Positions 1 to 10,020 are shown, numbered from the stretch's first letter. The stretch is 14,505 bases of DNA from Paraglomus occultum (GCA_910592205.1 CAJVPJ010000926.1:1-14505); one strand, 5' to 3'. Program-made: numbers and translations. Notes: a model not told the origin generated them from the sequence alone.

Positions 1-14
1 ACAACCAACCCATC

Positions 15-61
15 CATGAATAAGAGCCCCCTTATATGATGAAGGGGGGCCCTTATTCATG
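15..61. repeat. Perfect-ended hairpin (inverted repeat)
   Basis: The arms at 15-33 and 43-61 are complementary over about 19 bp, with one mismatch (a25 against the partner of g51) and one extra G/C base. The loop is about 7 to 9 nt. The outer 10 bp (CATGAATAAG) pair perfectly. The inner arm is a C-run facing a G-run, so it contains CCCCT/AGGGG, the core of fungal stress-response elements. It lies about 150 bp upstream of the ALG6 start. No flanking target-site duplication was seen, so a miniature transposon is possible but unsupported. Confidence 0.75.
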
Positions 62-65
62 AGAG

Positions 66-172
66 TTTACGGTATTTGATCAATTCTCTGTTAACAGTGT
101 CGAGCGCCAATAAGATTTCGAGATTTTATGCAGATTATTCTAGAATTGATCTGCAAAATTTCTGACCGTAAA
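66..172. repeat. Nested inverted repeats upstream of ALG6
   Basis: The outer pair is TTTACGGT (66-73) with ACCGTAAA (165-172). The inner pair is GATCAATTCT (78-87) with AGAATTGATC (142-151). A further palindrome, ATTCTAGAAT (137-146), is flanked by GCAGAT (130-135) and ATCTGC (149-154). TTCTAGAA also matches a two-unit heat-shock-element core. All matches are read directly; function is unknown. Confidence 0.6.
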
Positions 173-186
173 TCACATGATATAAA
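107..186 (+). promoter_or_regulatory. Probable ALG6 core promoter elements
   Basis: A CCAAT pentamer lies at 107-111, and a TATAAA hexamer at 181-186, 28 bp before the ATG at 214. Such short motifs are common in AT-rich DNA. The TATA match is therefore suggestive only, and its closeness to the ATG would imply a very short leader. Confidence 0.3.
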
Positions 187-213
187 TTTGATATGCTTTG
201 AAATATTTGTTCT

Positions 214-2484
214 ATGATCATGCCAAAGATACGATCAGCCAAGACAACCACATCAGCCAAAGCGACCACATCAGCTAAAGCAACTACTCCCTCCTCATTC
301 TCATTCTACTACCATGATTCTCCAGCGTGGCAGATACTCACATGGTCAGAGGATGTGGGGATATTGAAATGGATGTTGTATATTATTGTACTGTTCTCTT
401 TGTTTATTAGATGTTGTATTGCACTGTGGGGATATTCTGGTTAGTGAAACAATGAGAAAGAGAAAAGTGATATGATGATAGTCTGTAAGATATCTCTGAC
501 ACATCTGTTTGTATTTCCGTTTTGACATCGACCAGGATATGATACGCCTCCCAAATATGGTGACTACGAAGCTCAGAGGCATTGGATGGAATTGACTTTA
601 CATGTGCCCATTGAGCAGTGGTATTATTATGATCTTGATTGGTGGGGATTAGACTATCCACCACTCACCGCCTATGTCAGCTGGATATGTGGGAAAATGT
701 ATGTAGAGAAACGTCATATATTGCAGTTGATCTTTGATTCAATTCATAATCGTTTTATTTCAGCGGCTCAGCAATTGAACCAAAGTGGTTTACATTGGAT
801 GAGTCTCGGGGACACGAGAGCCCAGATAGCAAAGTATTTATGAGAATGACTGTTCTGGCATCAGAATATATTATTTATATACCAGCAGTATATGTATTTG
901 TTAAATGGTATTATAAGAAATCAACACAGAAAGAACGGGTAAGAGTGTTGATAATTATAATTTAGAATGTTTTACGTACAACGCGTGTAAAAACGTTGAT
1001 ATAATAATCCACGCATATTGACGTTTATTCATCCGATCTAGCTCCTCTATTTCTTCTTGATAGTAATGCAACCGTCACTAATACTGATTGATCACGGACA
1101 CTTTCAGTATCCTTGGACTTTATCATCAAATTGCTTAATGGTTATTTCACATATCAAGCTTACATTTATTTTAGATACAATTCAATAATGCTAGGACTCA
1201 CCATATGGGCTATTAATTGCTATTTTTATGGATACTATGTAATTGGAAGCATGTTCTTCTGCCTCGCTTTATGTTTCAAACAAATGGCTTTGTATTATGC
1301 CCTTCCTGTGTTTTTCTATTTATTGGGAATATGCGCCCGAGACAAAAACGTGGGGTAAGCAGAGTAAGGATCAATTGGTATGGATGCTATGGTTATACTA
1401 TTTTTATGTTATCAGTACTATCACTAATAATATGACAACTCGCGCTTCTCAGATTGAATCTATTCTTAAAATTGGCAATTACTGTAATAGTAACTGTAGG
1501 GATACTATTCTTCCCATTTCTAGGCTCAGTAAGTGATCTACAACAAGCGTTGATAAGAATATTTCCATTATATCGAGGGCTGTGGGAAGACAAGGTGGCA
1601 AATTTCTGGTGCGCGCTCAACGTTATTGTTAAACTGCGAGAAATTTTTCAGATTCATGTCTTGGCAAAAATCAGGTAAAGCTGATACGATATTTGGAGTT
1701 GACTGACGTTCAACAAACGTTCATTTTGACCAACGTTATTCGATCAATATGCTCACTCTTCTCTCTTACTCTCCTAGTCTTCTGACGACCCTCCTTTTCT
1801 CGTCCTTCCCTTCATACGTCACATTCTGTCTCTCTTATTACTCCCACCAACCGTCTCTCTCTCTCTGCACTCTGTCAGCTGTGTCAATGGCGTTTTTCCT
1901 ATTTTCGTTTCAAGTGCACGAAAAGTCGATTCTTCTCCCACTCATGCCAATTACATTATTAATTGGAGACGAAGGATGGAAAATGTCTAAAATGGTCGTG
2001 TGGGTAAACAGTGTTGGATTATTCAGGTGAGTGAGATGCTCGAAGGCAGAAAGTATGATGATGGTTATGAAAGCTCCCTGTTGATAACATATTCTTTCGT
2101 TTTAGTTTATACCCATTGCTTAAAAAAGATGGATTGACTATTCCGTACTTTGTTTTATTCGGTTTATACAATTGGTTCTTCTCTTCGTCGCTGTCGTCAA
2201 CTCTATTCTTTCGGTCTACTGCATTCACAACCTTTTCCTCATCCAAATTGTCAGTCATTGCCGCGATGCTCCCTCTGTCCACTTATATGCCTATTACTCT
2301 TTTTCACTTGTTAGAACTATTTCTTCCACCACCACAGCGATATCCTGATGCATACGTTGTAGGGAATGTCGTGTTTTGTGCAGGATGGTTTGGTATGATA
2401 TATTTAGGATTAGTTAAATGGAATTTGGAAACATTGAAGCAATTAGAAAGGGAAAGAGTGACTGATACGAAGAAGGTAGATTGA
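214..2484 (+). CDS. ALG6: ALG6: dolichyl-P-Glc:Man9GlcNAc2-PP-dolichol alpha-1,3-glucosyltransferase
   Basis: This is a multi-pass ER membrane enzyme. It adds the first glucose, from dolichyl-phosphate-glucose, to the Man9GlcNAc2 lipid-linked oligosaccharide used for protein N-glycosylation. Exons: 214-439, 536-698, 764-938, 1042-1106, 1175-1354, 1453-1674, 1778-2026, 2106-2484. They sum to 1659 nt (552 aa; the yeast enzyme is about 544). Introns are 65 to 103 nt. Family landmarks are [13 protein letters not shown] (about residues 84-96; the Asp of the first luminal loop, residue 85 here, is the presumed catalytic base in this GT-C family), [66 protein letters not shown] and LLKKDG. Together these separate it from the paralogue ALG8. 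The N-terminus (residues about 8-25) is a Ser/Lys/Thr/Ala repeat. A second ATG two codons downstream (220) could also start translation. The gene converges on the WBP2-like gene. Confidence 0.96.
235..288 (+). repeat. Three 18-bp tandem repeats coding for the ALG6 N-terminus
   Basis: Units at 235-252, 253-270 and 271-288 each encode six residues of the pattern S-A-K-(T/A)-T-T. The copies differ at a few, mostly third-codon, positions, so the array is not brand new. It lies in the cytosolic N-terminal tail before the first membrane segment. Confidence 0.85.
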
Positions 2485-2718
2485 AACATAGGTGATTATC
2501 GAATAGAAAGGATGATAAATTGGTCTCCACGAAGAATGTCAAGTATTCGGGTTTTACAGTTCTTATGATTACAGATTATCTTTAATGAATTTATTAATAA
2601 ACTTATACAACAGACGATAAGTATTTAACTGGTGAAAATTAAATGAAGACACGCACTAACAGTAAATTAAGAACCCTCTCCGCAAAGTCAACATCAACCA
2701 ACAAACTTATCCATAACC
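2485..2718. other. Convergent 3' intergenic region
   Basis: These 234 bp separate the stop codons of ALG6 (+) and the WBP2-like gene (-). The stretch is AT-rich and contains no supported gene. Its notable content is the palindromic poly(A) signal at 2590-2601. Confidence 0.85.
2590..2601. terminator. Palindromic bidirectional poly(A) signal
   Basis: The 12-mer TTTATTAATAAA is its own reverse complement, so AATAAA is present on both strands (2596-2601 on + and 2590-2595 on -). It lies about 110 nt past the ALG6 stop and about 120 nt past the WBP2-like stop, a suitable place to serve both convergent transcripts. Use in vivo is inferred. Confidence 0.55.
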
Positions 2719-4089
2719 TCATTTGTCAATGTCATCATAACTCGGCGGCAAATCATCTGGCACTGCCATCTTTCCGGATTCACCCTTCCCCCCTTCTCGA
2801 TTCTCACTTTCCCGTCCAAGCTCAGCATCCACATTCGAATCTCCGCCGAAATATATAGGATTCAAAAATGGATTTGTAATCTCTCTGTTTGTCTCTGAAG
2901 GCGTGTCGTTCGGAGGAGCGGGGTGGACTTCGGGAGTTGGGATGGTGTATGGGAAGATTGCTGGTAAGGCTGTTCCAGCGAGAGAGGAGCCGGACGGGGC
3001 AGTCGTTGAAGTGGTATCTGCAGACTGGGATTCAGATGACGTGGCGCGTGGTGTGTAAAGTGGAAGAGGCTCTATTGTATCTGGTGGAGCATGACCTTCG
3101 TATTCTACAAGAGCACGAAAGAGTAAGCGGTGATATTGACGCTAGTTGAATCGTTTGGTGATTTGTTGTTAGAACACTGAATCTCTTATTTTATATTTAC
3201 CATAGAGTCGGTTTTTCGCTTCGTTAAACATTGTGCTAAACTCGAAACCACCTGGTTAGTAAGCAAATAGCGAGAAATAATGGGTAAACTCAATGATTTG
3301 TCAATAATATTATGCGAATTGTTTTACGATCTTCAATAACTGCTACGTACCGCCTTCTTTAAAAGTAATTTTCAGCCCACCCGGACATGGCATTCCACCA
3401 CCCTCAACCTAAAATGATAACGTCATATGAATGGTGTTCTTATGGAATTTTGTATCAGACTATGTTGCTTGAAAACTCTCGCTTTTGACAGCAAATCGAA
3501 TACAGCTTAATAACACATTAACACCTTCGATCATTATCAAACGTACCGGGTGAACAAACGCCTGATAGTAATTTGCACCAAACCATGGTTGTTGTAGTCT
3601 TCCGTCGCGAAGGTTCATCAATGGAATGCTTAGTGACTTGAAGTGAGCTACCGCCGGACGACTAACGAACACAACCTTAAGAAAATAAACACAATTTATG
3701 AATACAAACAAACAGAAAACGTTGGCTACGATTGTGACAAACAAAATAATTACCCGTTTATTAGTTACGTATGTGATTCCTTCTGCTTTGTATGTTCCCG
3801 GATTTCCAGGGTACCCACTGGGAAAAGATTCAGTTATCAGAAATAAAGTATGATTAATTGACAAGTCTGTTTCAGGAACAAATGGTAGCCGTAGGAACTC
3901 ACCCGCCCATATCTAATACGACAGAAGTTTTATCTTGACTGTTAAAAAATCAACAATTAGTCGTAATGTAACAGATCGTAATGTTTGACATATGCTTGTT
4001 CCTATTCCCAACCTGAAAAAAACCTTCTCTCCGGGTAACGGAACAAGACTCCGGCCGTCTTGCGAAATCATTGCCCAGTTTAATGCCAT
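2719..4089 (-). CDS. GRAM-domain WBP2-like protein with PPxY tail
   Basis: This is a homologue of WW-domain-binding protein 2 (WBP2) in the form found in fungi. Exons on the minus strand: 4089-4013, 3938-3903, 3817-3754, 3675-3547, 3408-3351, 3251-3201, 3104-2719. They sum to 801 nt (266 aa). Introns are 74 to 138 nt. The protein starts MALNWAMIS, followed by LVPLPGEKVFF. The GRAM core holds GITYVTNKRVVF, SLSIPLMNLRDG, QQPWFGANYYQAFVHPV, then EGGGMPCPGG, LKITFKEGGGFEF and a helix ending about residue 141. The tail (about 142-266) is Ser/Thr/Pro-rich and disordered. It carries LPLY (152-155) and, near its end, PPSY (258-261), both ligand types for WW domains of NEDD4/Rsp5 ubiquitin ligases. 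Known: WBP2 binds WW domains through PPxY. Inferred: a membrane-linked adaptor for an Rsp5-like ligase. I know no accepted fungal gene symbol for it. Confidence 0.9.
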
Positions 4090-4358
4090 TTTGCGTGTTT
4101 ACTATTGTGAAATTATGTGTATGAATCTATGTTATGTAAAGAGAATTAGAATTGCGTTCTATCATAATCAGAAAGGCTTAACATATGAATTCTTTATCCA
4201 ACCAAAATGTGCCAATTTACTACGCCCTTTAGCCGACATTTTGAAAACACGCCTAATTTTCATTGGGTGATCGAATCTGTGGTGAACATTTTACAAGGCT
4301 TTGACATATTAATATTGAAGATAGTTTTAGAGGGAGGAAAAAGGAATACTCTTTTAAG
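4090..4358. promoter_or_regulatory. Shared divergent promoter of the WBP2-like and COPI alpha genes
   Basis: Only 269 bp separate the two start codons, which face away from each other. There is one CCAAT on the plus strand (4212-4216) and one on the minus strand (ATTGG at 4262-4266), about 50 bp apart, where an HAP/NF-Y factor could act. No clear TATAAA was found. The only long reading frame here is not supported as a gene. Confidence 0.6.
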
Positions 4359-7300
4359 ATGCAGATGTTAACAAAGGTAAGCTGGGAAACTACCTCTGTC
4401 TTGTTGAGTTTCATTACTATTTGACTAGTGCGCTGACTTGATTCCAATTGTTGATTGAACAAGTTCGAGTCGAAAAGCAACCGGGTGAAGGGAATAGCGT
4501 TCCATCCAAAAAGACCATGGATATTAGCGTCACTACACAATGGGTGCATACAGTTATGGGATTATCGTATGGGAACTGTACTGGAACGTTTTGATGAACA
4601 TGATGGTACGTAGCCTACTTGATCGATGCAAGCAATATTATGTATTGTCTGCGACACAAGTAGAAGATTCGAGCGTAATTTTAACATTCAAAAGATTACG
4701 ACGTAGTCATCTGAGTGTAATTAGCAAACTTAGTGGTCGTTATGACACATATTATTACGTAAATTCCTACGCGAATCACCAATTGACAGATTGAAACACC
4801 AATCTCACCACACCTAGGCCCCGTACGTGGCATTGCCTTTCATCCTACTCAACCGTTGTTTGTTTCCGGCGGTGATGATTACAAGATAAAGGTGTGGAAT
4901 TATAAGACACGGAAGTGTTTATTTACCTTGAATGGACATCTTGACTACGTGAGAACGGTGTTTTTCCATCACGAATATCCATGGATTTTGAGCGCTTCGG
5001 ATGATCAAACGATTAGAATATGGAATTGGCAGTCGAGGAATTGTATAGCCATATTGACTGGACATAATCATTACGTCATGTGTGCTCAATTTCATCCGAA
5101 AGAAGATTTGGTTGTTTCAGCTTCCTTAGATCAGACTGTGCGAGTATGGGACATTTCAGGTATTTTTCTGTATCTGGTGTATTAGTATATACATATATGT
5201 ACATAGAGTCCAATGTGATAGAGTCTTATAGAATGACTGTTGGGAATGCAGGCAATTGAGAATAGTAATAGCGCAAAGACTAATAGTCACAATAAAACAG
5301 TCGCAATGGCAGTCATATGCATTGCCATTACAATTGTTAGTAGAATTCTGTATTGTTTTTTCTTATGTTACAATAGTTATTAATTTTACTCAGCCATCAA
5401 GCTAACTGTTCCATCATTTTCATAGGCCTACGGAAAAAAAATGCAGCCCCCAGCTCAATCACGTTCGAAGATAGCCTCCACCGTTCTGCTGCTGCTCAAG
5501 CAGATATCTTTGGCAGTACAGATGCAATAGTGAAATACGTACTTGAAGGTCACGAGAGAGGAGTGAATTGGGCAATATTCCATCCTACTTTGCCTCTTAT
5601 TGTATCTGCTGGTGATGATCGGCAAATCAAACTGTGGAGAATGAATGGTGCAGATTAAGATATTTAACAGTTCATGTTGGTTTTAAACAGATTCTTGACT
5701 GTATTAATAATTGAAAGTTTATTTTAGATACAAAGGCTTGGGAAGTTGATACGTGTCGGGGACACTTTAATAATGTATCGGCAGCATTGTTTCATCCCAG
5801 ACAAGAATTAATTATTTCAGATGGTGAAGATAAGACCATTCGTGTGTGGGACATGTCAAAGAGAACGTTGGTACAGACATTCAGGCGTGAACATGATAGG
5901 TTCTGGGTTTTGACAGCTCATCCTGAAGTAAATTTATTTGCAGCTGGTAAGAATAATAAAATTGCATTTATAAATATAACAAATATGTATATTAACAGAA
6001 ACGTTTCGTGGGTGATACAGGTCATGATAATGGATTAATCGTATTTAAACTGGAGCGAGAGCGTCCCGCATCGGCTGTGTATCAGAATAGTTTGTTCTAT
6101 ATTCGAGATAAAGTTCTACGGGTTTATGATTTTAATTCCGATTCAGACACGGCAGTATTATCTCTTCGTAAGATTGGTGGTCCATATATTCAACCGCGTT
6201 CCTTGTCTTACAACCCTGCTGAAAAAGCTGTCATTGTTACCAGCGTAAGTGACAATATTTGTTTAATCTAATTCGACTATTTATTTCACATCATTTATTT
6301 ATTTATTGGAATTCTTGCATATTGTTAAAATCAGCCAACAGAAGGTGGAGGCTACGATTTATTACATCTTCCCAAAGACTTTAGCGGTGAGCCACGAGAA
6401 GCTTTAAGTGACAGCAAGCGTGGTTCTGGTGCATCCGCTATATTCATTGCACGCAATCGATTCGCTGTACTTGACAAAACACGCCAAGTAAATTGTCTGT
6501 TTATGTATCGCCATTTTGATAACTTTAATGAGTACTTATATTTTCTCTCTTGCCATATGACAGCAAATTGAAATACGTGATTTATCTAACCAAACTACAA
6601 AGACAATTAAACCTCCTGCGACAGTAAATGAAATTTTTAGTGCAGGCAGCGGGAACCTTTTATTGCTCAGCACCCCGCAATCGGTAATACTATATGACAT
6701 TCAACAAAGACAGACACTCAATGAAATTACAATGCCATTTGCAAAATATGTCTTCTGGTCTTCCGATCACAGTCAAGTTGCGCTTTTGAGCAAACACAGT
6801 GAGTGGTTGTATTATTATCGCGATAAACGTTAAAGAGATAAAAGATGCTAATTTGCTCTTCTGTTCTATACAGCCATTACTATTGCAAATAAGAATTTAG
6901 AACAGAGTTGCATGTTACACGAGACAATAAGAATTAAAAGTGGTGCTTGGGATGACATGGGCATTTTTATCTATTCTACACTTAATCATATTAAATATGC
7001 TCTTCCTCAGGGGTAAGTCATTTACTCAACAATTTTCATTGTCTTAGTTTTATTCACATTTAACTTTCTTCTTCTGTTCAATCATTTTACAGTGACAGCG
7101 GCATAATCCGTACGTTAGATCAACCAGTTTATCTCACCAAAGTCAAAGGGAAAAGTGTATATTGCCTTGATAGAGATGGGAAGACACGTGTCATTAGCAT
7201 TGATCCAACAGAATATCGCTTCAAAGTTGCACTTATCAAACGTAATTATGATGAGGTGTTGCAAATAATAAGGAACAGCAATCTAGTCGGGCAAGCTATC

Positions 7301-9560
7301 ATCGCATATTTACAAAAGAAGGGATATCCTGAGGTAATCAATTAAGCGCAACTTGTCTAGGCATTTGTTATATTTTATATACTGATTCTATACCTATATC
7401 GTATAGATTGCATTACACTTTGTAAGAGATGACAAAACTCGCTTCGATCTTGCTCTTGAGTGTGGAAACCTAGAAGTGGCATTAGAAACTGCAAAATCCA
7501 TGGATAGAGAAGACTGTTGGAATAAACTTAGTGCTGAGGCGCTTCGTCAGGGCAACTATCAGGTAAATCGATTTGCAGTATTTGTTTCAAAGCAGTATAT
7601 TCACTCATCAGTAATTGCAATATGCAGATAGTCGAAATGGCTTATCAAAGAGTGAAAAACTTTGATCGATTGTCTTTCTTGTATTTGGCCACTGGAAATA
7701 TGGATAAACTGCGAAAGATGATGAAAATTGCAGAGCTGCGTAATGACAACATGTCAAGATTTCATAACTCTTTATTCCTGGGTGATGTTGAGGAGCGAAT
7801 ACGACTGTTGAAAGAATTTGGACAATGTACGAAAAAAGCTCGGCTGACCATACTTTCGTCGCGTTTTCCAACTCGTTCCATCTAATTAATTTAATGTTCT
7901 TGTGTAGATCCCTTAGCTTACTTAACTGCTCAATCACACGGTCTAACCGAAGACGCCGAAGCAATACTGGCTGCTGCAGGCCTCACTTCCGAAGACATAA
8001 CCGACCTTCCACCAGCGGGTCAACTACTCAAACCATCGATCCCTATTATTCGTCATAATGACGTTAACTGGCCATTGCTTACCGTCTCTCGATCCTTCTT
8101 CGACTCAGCTTTCACTGCATCCGATCCTAACCCCTTAATTGCTCCCATAAATTTCGCCGATGGTGTAGAGGTTGGTGAAATCAGTGGTGATTGGGGTGAA
8201 GAAGATCTCGGATTTGGAGTCGATCCATATAAGATTGCTGCAGAGGCAAGAACCGAAGGGGAGGACGTTGAAGAGGGGTCAGGATGGGAGATCGATACCG
8301 ATCTGACTACTCAATTAGATACAGCGCTGACACAAGAGAATAGTAACGGTGCTCAGGGTGAGTTTGTTCCACCGACAGCAGGAACTGCCGAAAGTGAGTT
8401 GTGGATGCATAATTCGCCTTTAGCGGCAGATCATGTTGCTGCGGGGTCTTTTGAAACTGCTATGCAGGTAAGCGGGAGTGGGATTTATGCTATGGACGTA
8501 ATTTATTTTCCTTTTACCCTTTTTTCCCCTTCGCTTTCCCTATGTTGGAATATCTGCTTACGTGATCATATGTTTAGATGCTAAATCGACAAGTAGGAGC
8601 GGTGAACTTTGCTCCATTGAAGCAACATTTTTTGCGAACATTCCAGTCTACAAAAACCTACCTTCAAGTCAATGTGGCACTTCCGTCTCTTGCATTTAAT
8701 GTCCGTCGTAACCCAGAGGAGACAGAAAAGAGTCGCTTGTTACCAGCTTTGGCATACAATTTCCAAAATATCGTTTCCACCCAGTTGCAAGACGCATATA
8801 AGACCACGACAGCAGGCAAGTTCCAGGATGCCACAATACAGTTTAGATCTATTCTTCATTCCATTCTGTTAGTTGCCGTCACGAAAAGGTCCGAGATTGA
8901 TGAGGTGAGTTTGGCACTTTTTAAATCTGATCTAATTTGAATGATACGCGTCGATGTGACTTTTTATCTTTCATACGTAGGTTAATCAATTGATTGATGT
9001 ATGTCGCGAGTATATCGTTGGATTGTCCATGGAACAAACGCGTAAGAAGTTTCCTGCAGATGATCCGGATAGTACAAAGCGTGCACTTGAACTAGCTGCC
9101 TACTTTACACACAGTCGATTGCAGCCTGCTCATTTGCAATTAAGTTTGCGATCCGCAATGACTCTAAACTATAAAGCAAAGAATTGCTTAACTGCCCCGA
9201 TGTTTGCTAGACGATTATTAGAGTTAGCACCGCCAGCGCAAGTAGCAACTCAGGTAAGTTAATGACAAACATGTTTGTGTGTGACTTGATAAATACTGAA
9301 AATTTTTTACACATTAGGCACGTCAAATCCAATCTCTCTGCGATAAAAATCCGCGTGATGAGATTGCACTTGATTACGACCAGTATAATCCGTTTGTTGT
9401 GTGTGCCATTTCTTATACACCAATCTACAAAGGCAGCCCATCAGTACAATGCCCATATTGTCGTGCATCATATTTGCCTCAGCATCAAGGCAGTCTCTGT
9501 GTTGTCTGCAATGTGTCGCAGATTGGGGCTAATGGCACTGGATTAAAAGTTTTCGTTTGA
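4359..9560 (+). CDS. COP1: Coatomer subunit alpha (alpha-COP, COPI coat)
   Basis: This is the alpha subunit of the COPI vesicle coat, which returns KKxx-tagged cargo from Golgi to ER. It is called RET1/COP1 in yeast and COPA in animals. Exons: 4359-4376, 4464-4605, 4818-5159, 5426-5647, 5728-5946, 6021-6244, 6335-6487, 6564-6798, 6874-7012, 7093-7333, 7407-7562, 7628-7826, 7908-8467, 8578-8904, 8981-9253, 9318-9560. They sum to 3693 nt (1230 aa; human about 1224). The N-terminal WD40 propeller has [38 protein letters not shown] and [16 protein letters not shown] second beta-rich part and an alpha-solenoid follow ([28 protein letters not shown]). An acidic linker spans about 850-895, and the epsilon-COP-binding C-terminal domain about 900-1230. 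That domain includes [11 protein letters not shown] and [13 protein letters not shown] and ends in a CPYC...CVVC pair. The usual start is MLTK (ATG 4365). An in-frame ATG at 4359, with A at -3, is taken as the first start. Confidence 0.97.
4606..4817 (+). other. Long COPI alpha intron 2
   Basis: This 212-nt intron has a GTACGT donor and a CACACCTAG acceptor. It separates DEHDG from PVRGIAF. It is more than twice the typical intron length in the window. I saw no RNA-gene motif in it. Confidence 0.85.
5160..5425 (+). other. Long COPI alpha intron 3
   Basis: At 266 nt this is the longest intron of the window (GTATTT donor, TTCATAG acceptor). It lies between the WD40 segment ending WDISG and LRKKN. 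It holds a small stem: AATGGCA (5305-5311) pairs with TGCCATT (5323-5329) around an 11-nt loop. No full box C/D or H/ACA set was recognised. Confidence 0.85.
9450..9509 (+). other. Zinc-ribbon-like Cys pairs at the alpha-COP C-terminus
   Basis: Residues 1195 and 1198 (CPYC) and 1211 and 1214 (CVVC) form two CxxC pairs 12 residues apart, within the last 40 residues. This spacing suits a structural zinc site. From memory, plant alpha-COP has a similar pattern and animal alpha-COP does not keep all four cysteines. Confidence 0.6.
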
Positions 9561-10020
9561 TTATCAAAAAGCTATAGTAATAATTTGCACTGAAAAAGAG
9601 TATTTATTGTAGGTGGTTTATACCAGTAGAAACTACATCATAAATTTAAAAATACACAATAAAAATTATTTCTTATTACTTTTTCGGTTGGTATAGGTTC
9701 TTTAATCAGCCTACTCACTTTTATAGAAAAGCTTTTTTTTTCCCCGTTTCGGTTGTATCAAATTGGAATAAGCGTGTCTGCTGGATAGGATTCTTCATCC
9801 CCTTTTTACAACAGAAATGCGATTTCTGCTATATGAATACTTTCGCATTATAGAACCAATAGTAATAGTTAGAAGAACGTGCATTTCATTTTTTGTACGT
9901 TTACACAACGTAATCACATCTTTAGAACAAGTAAACGTGTTCACCAAACAGTCAATTATCACTACGTGGTATGCGTGACAATTTGCTTTTATTTATTATT
10001 ATATTATTATTATAGACAGA
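9561..10020. other. AT-rich 3' flank of COPI alpha
   Basis: No gene is supported here. The stretch holds the COPI alpha 3' untranslated region with an AATAAA (9658-9663), about 100 nt past the stop. It also has poly-T and poly-A runs and a short ATT/TTA microsatellite near 9990-10012. The one open frame (9879-10061, +) is low-complexity and not convincing. Confidence 0.7.
9658..9663 (+). terminator. Probable COPI alpha poly(A) signal
   Basis: This is a canonical AATAAA, 98 nt downstream of the TGA stop at 9558-9560, inside an A-rich run. Placement fits; use is inferred. Confidence 0.5.

Noticed and set aside
2643-3149. Two plus-strand frames (2643-2858 and 2889-3149)
   Set aside because: Both lie opposite the last exon of the WBP2-like gene and have no recognisable motif.
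3460-3864. 134-aa minus frame as a complete small gene
   Set aside because: It runs through three real introns of the WBP2-like gene. The family-like segments are separated by GT..AG stretches that lack similarity.
4540-4794. 84-aa plus frame in the COPI alpha 5' region
   Set aside because: It overlaps exon 2 in a different frame and reads into intron 2, and has no similarity to anything I know.
5160-5425. Possible snoRNA in COPI alpha intron 3
   Set aside because: There is a GUGAUAG-like word and a small stem, but no D box or full H/ACA layout, so it is not called.
5998-6020. Earlier acceptor AG (about 5998) for the COPI alpha intron starting at 5947
   Set aside because: Using it leads to an in-frame TGA after a few codons. 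The AG at 6019-6020 restores [18 protein letters not shown], which matches the family.
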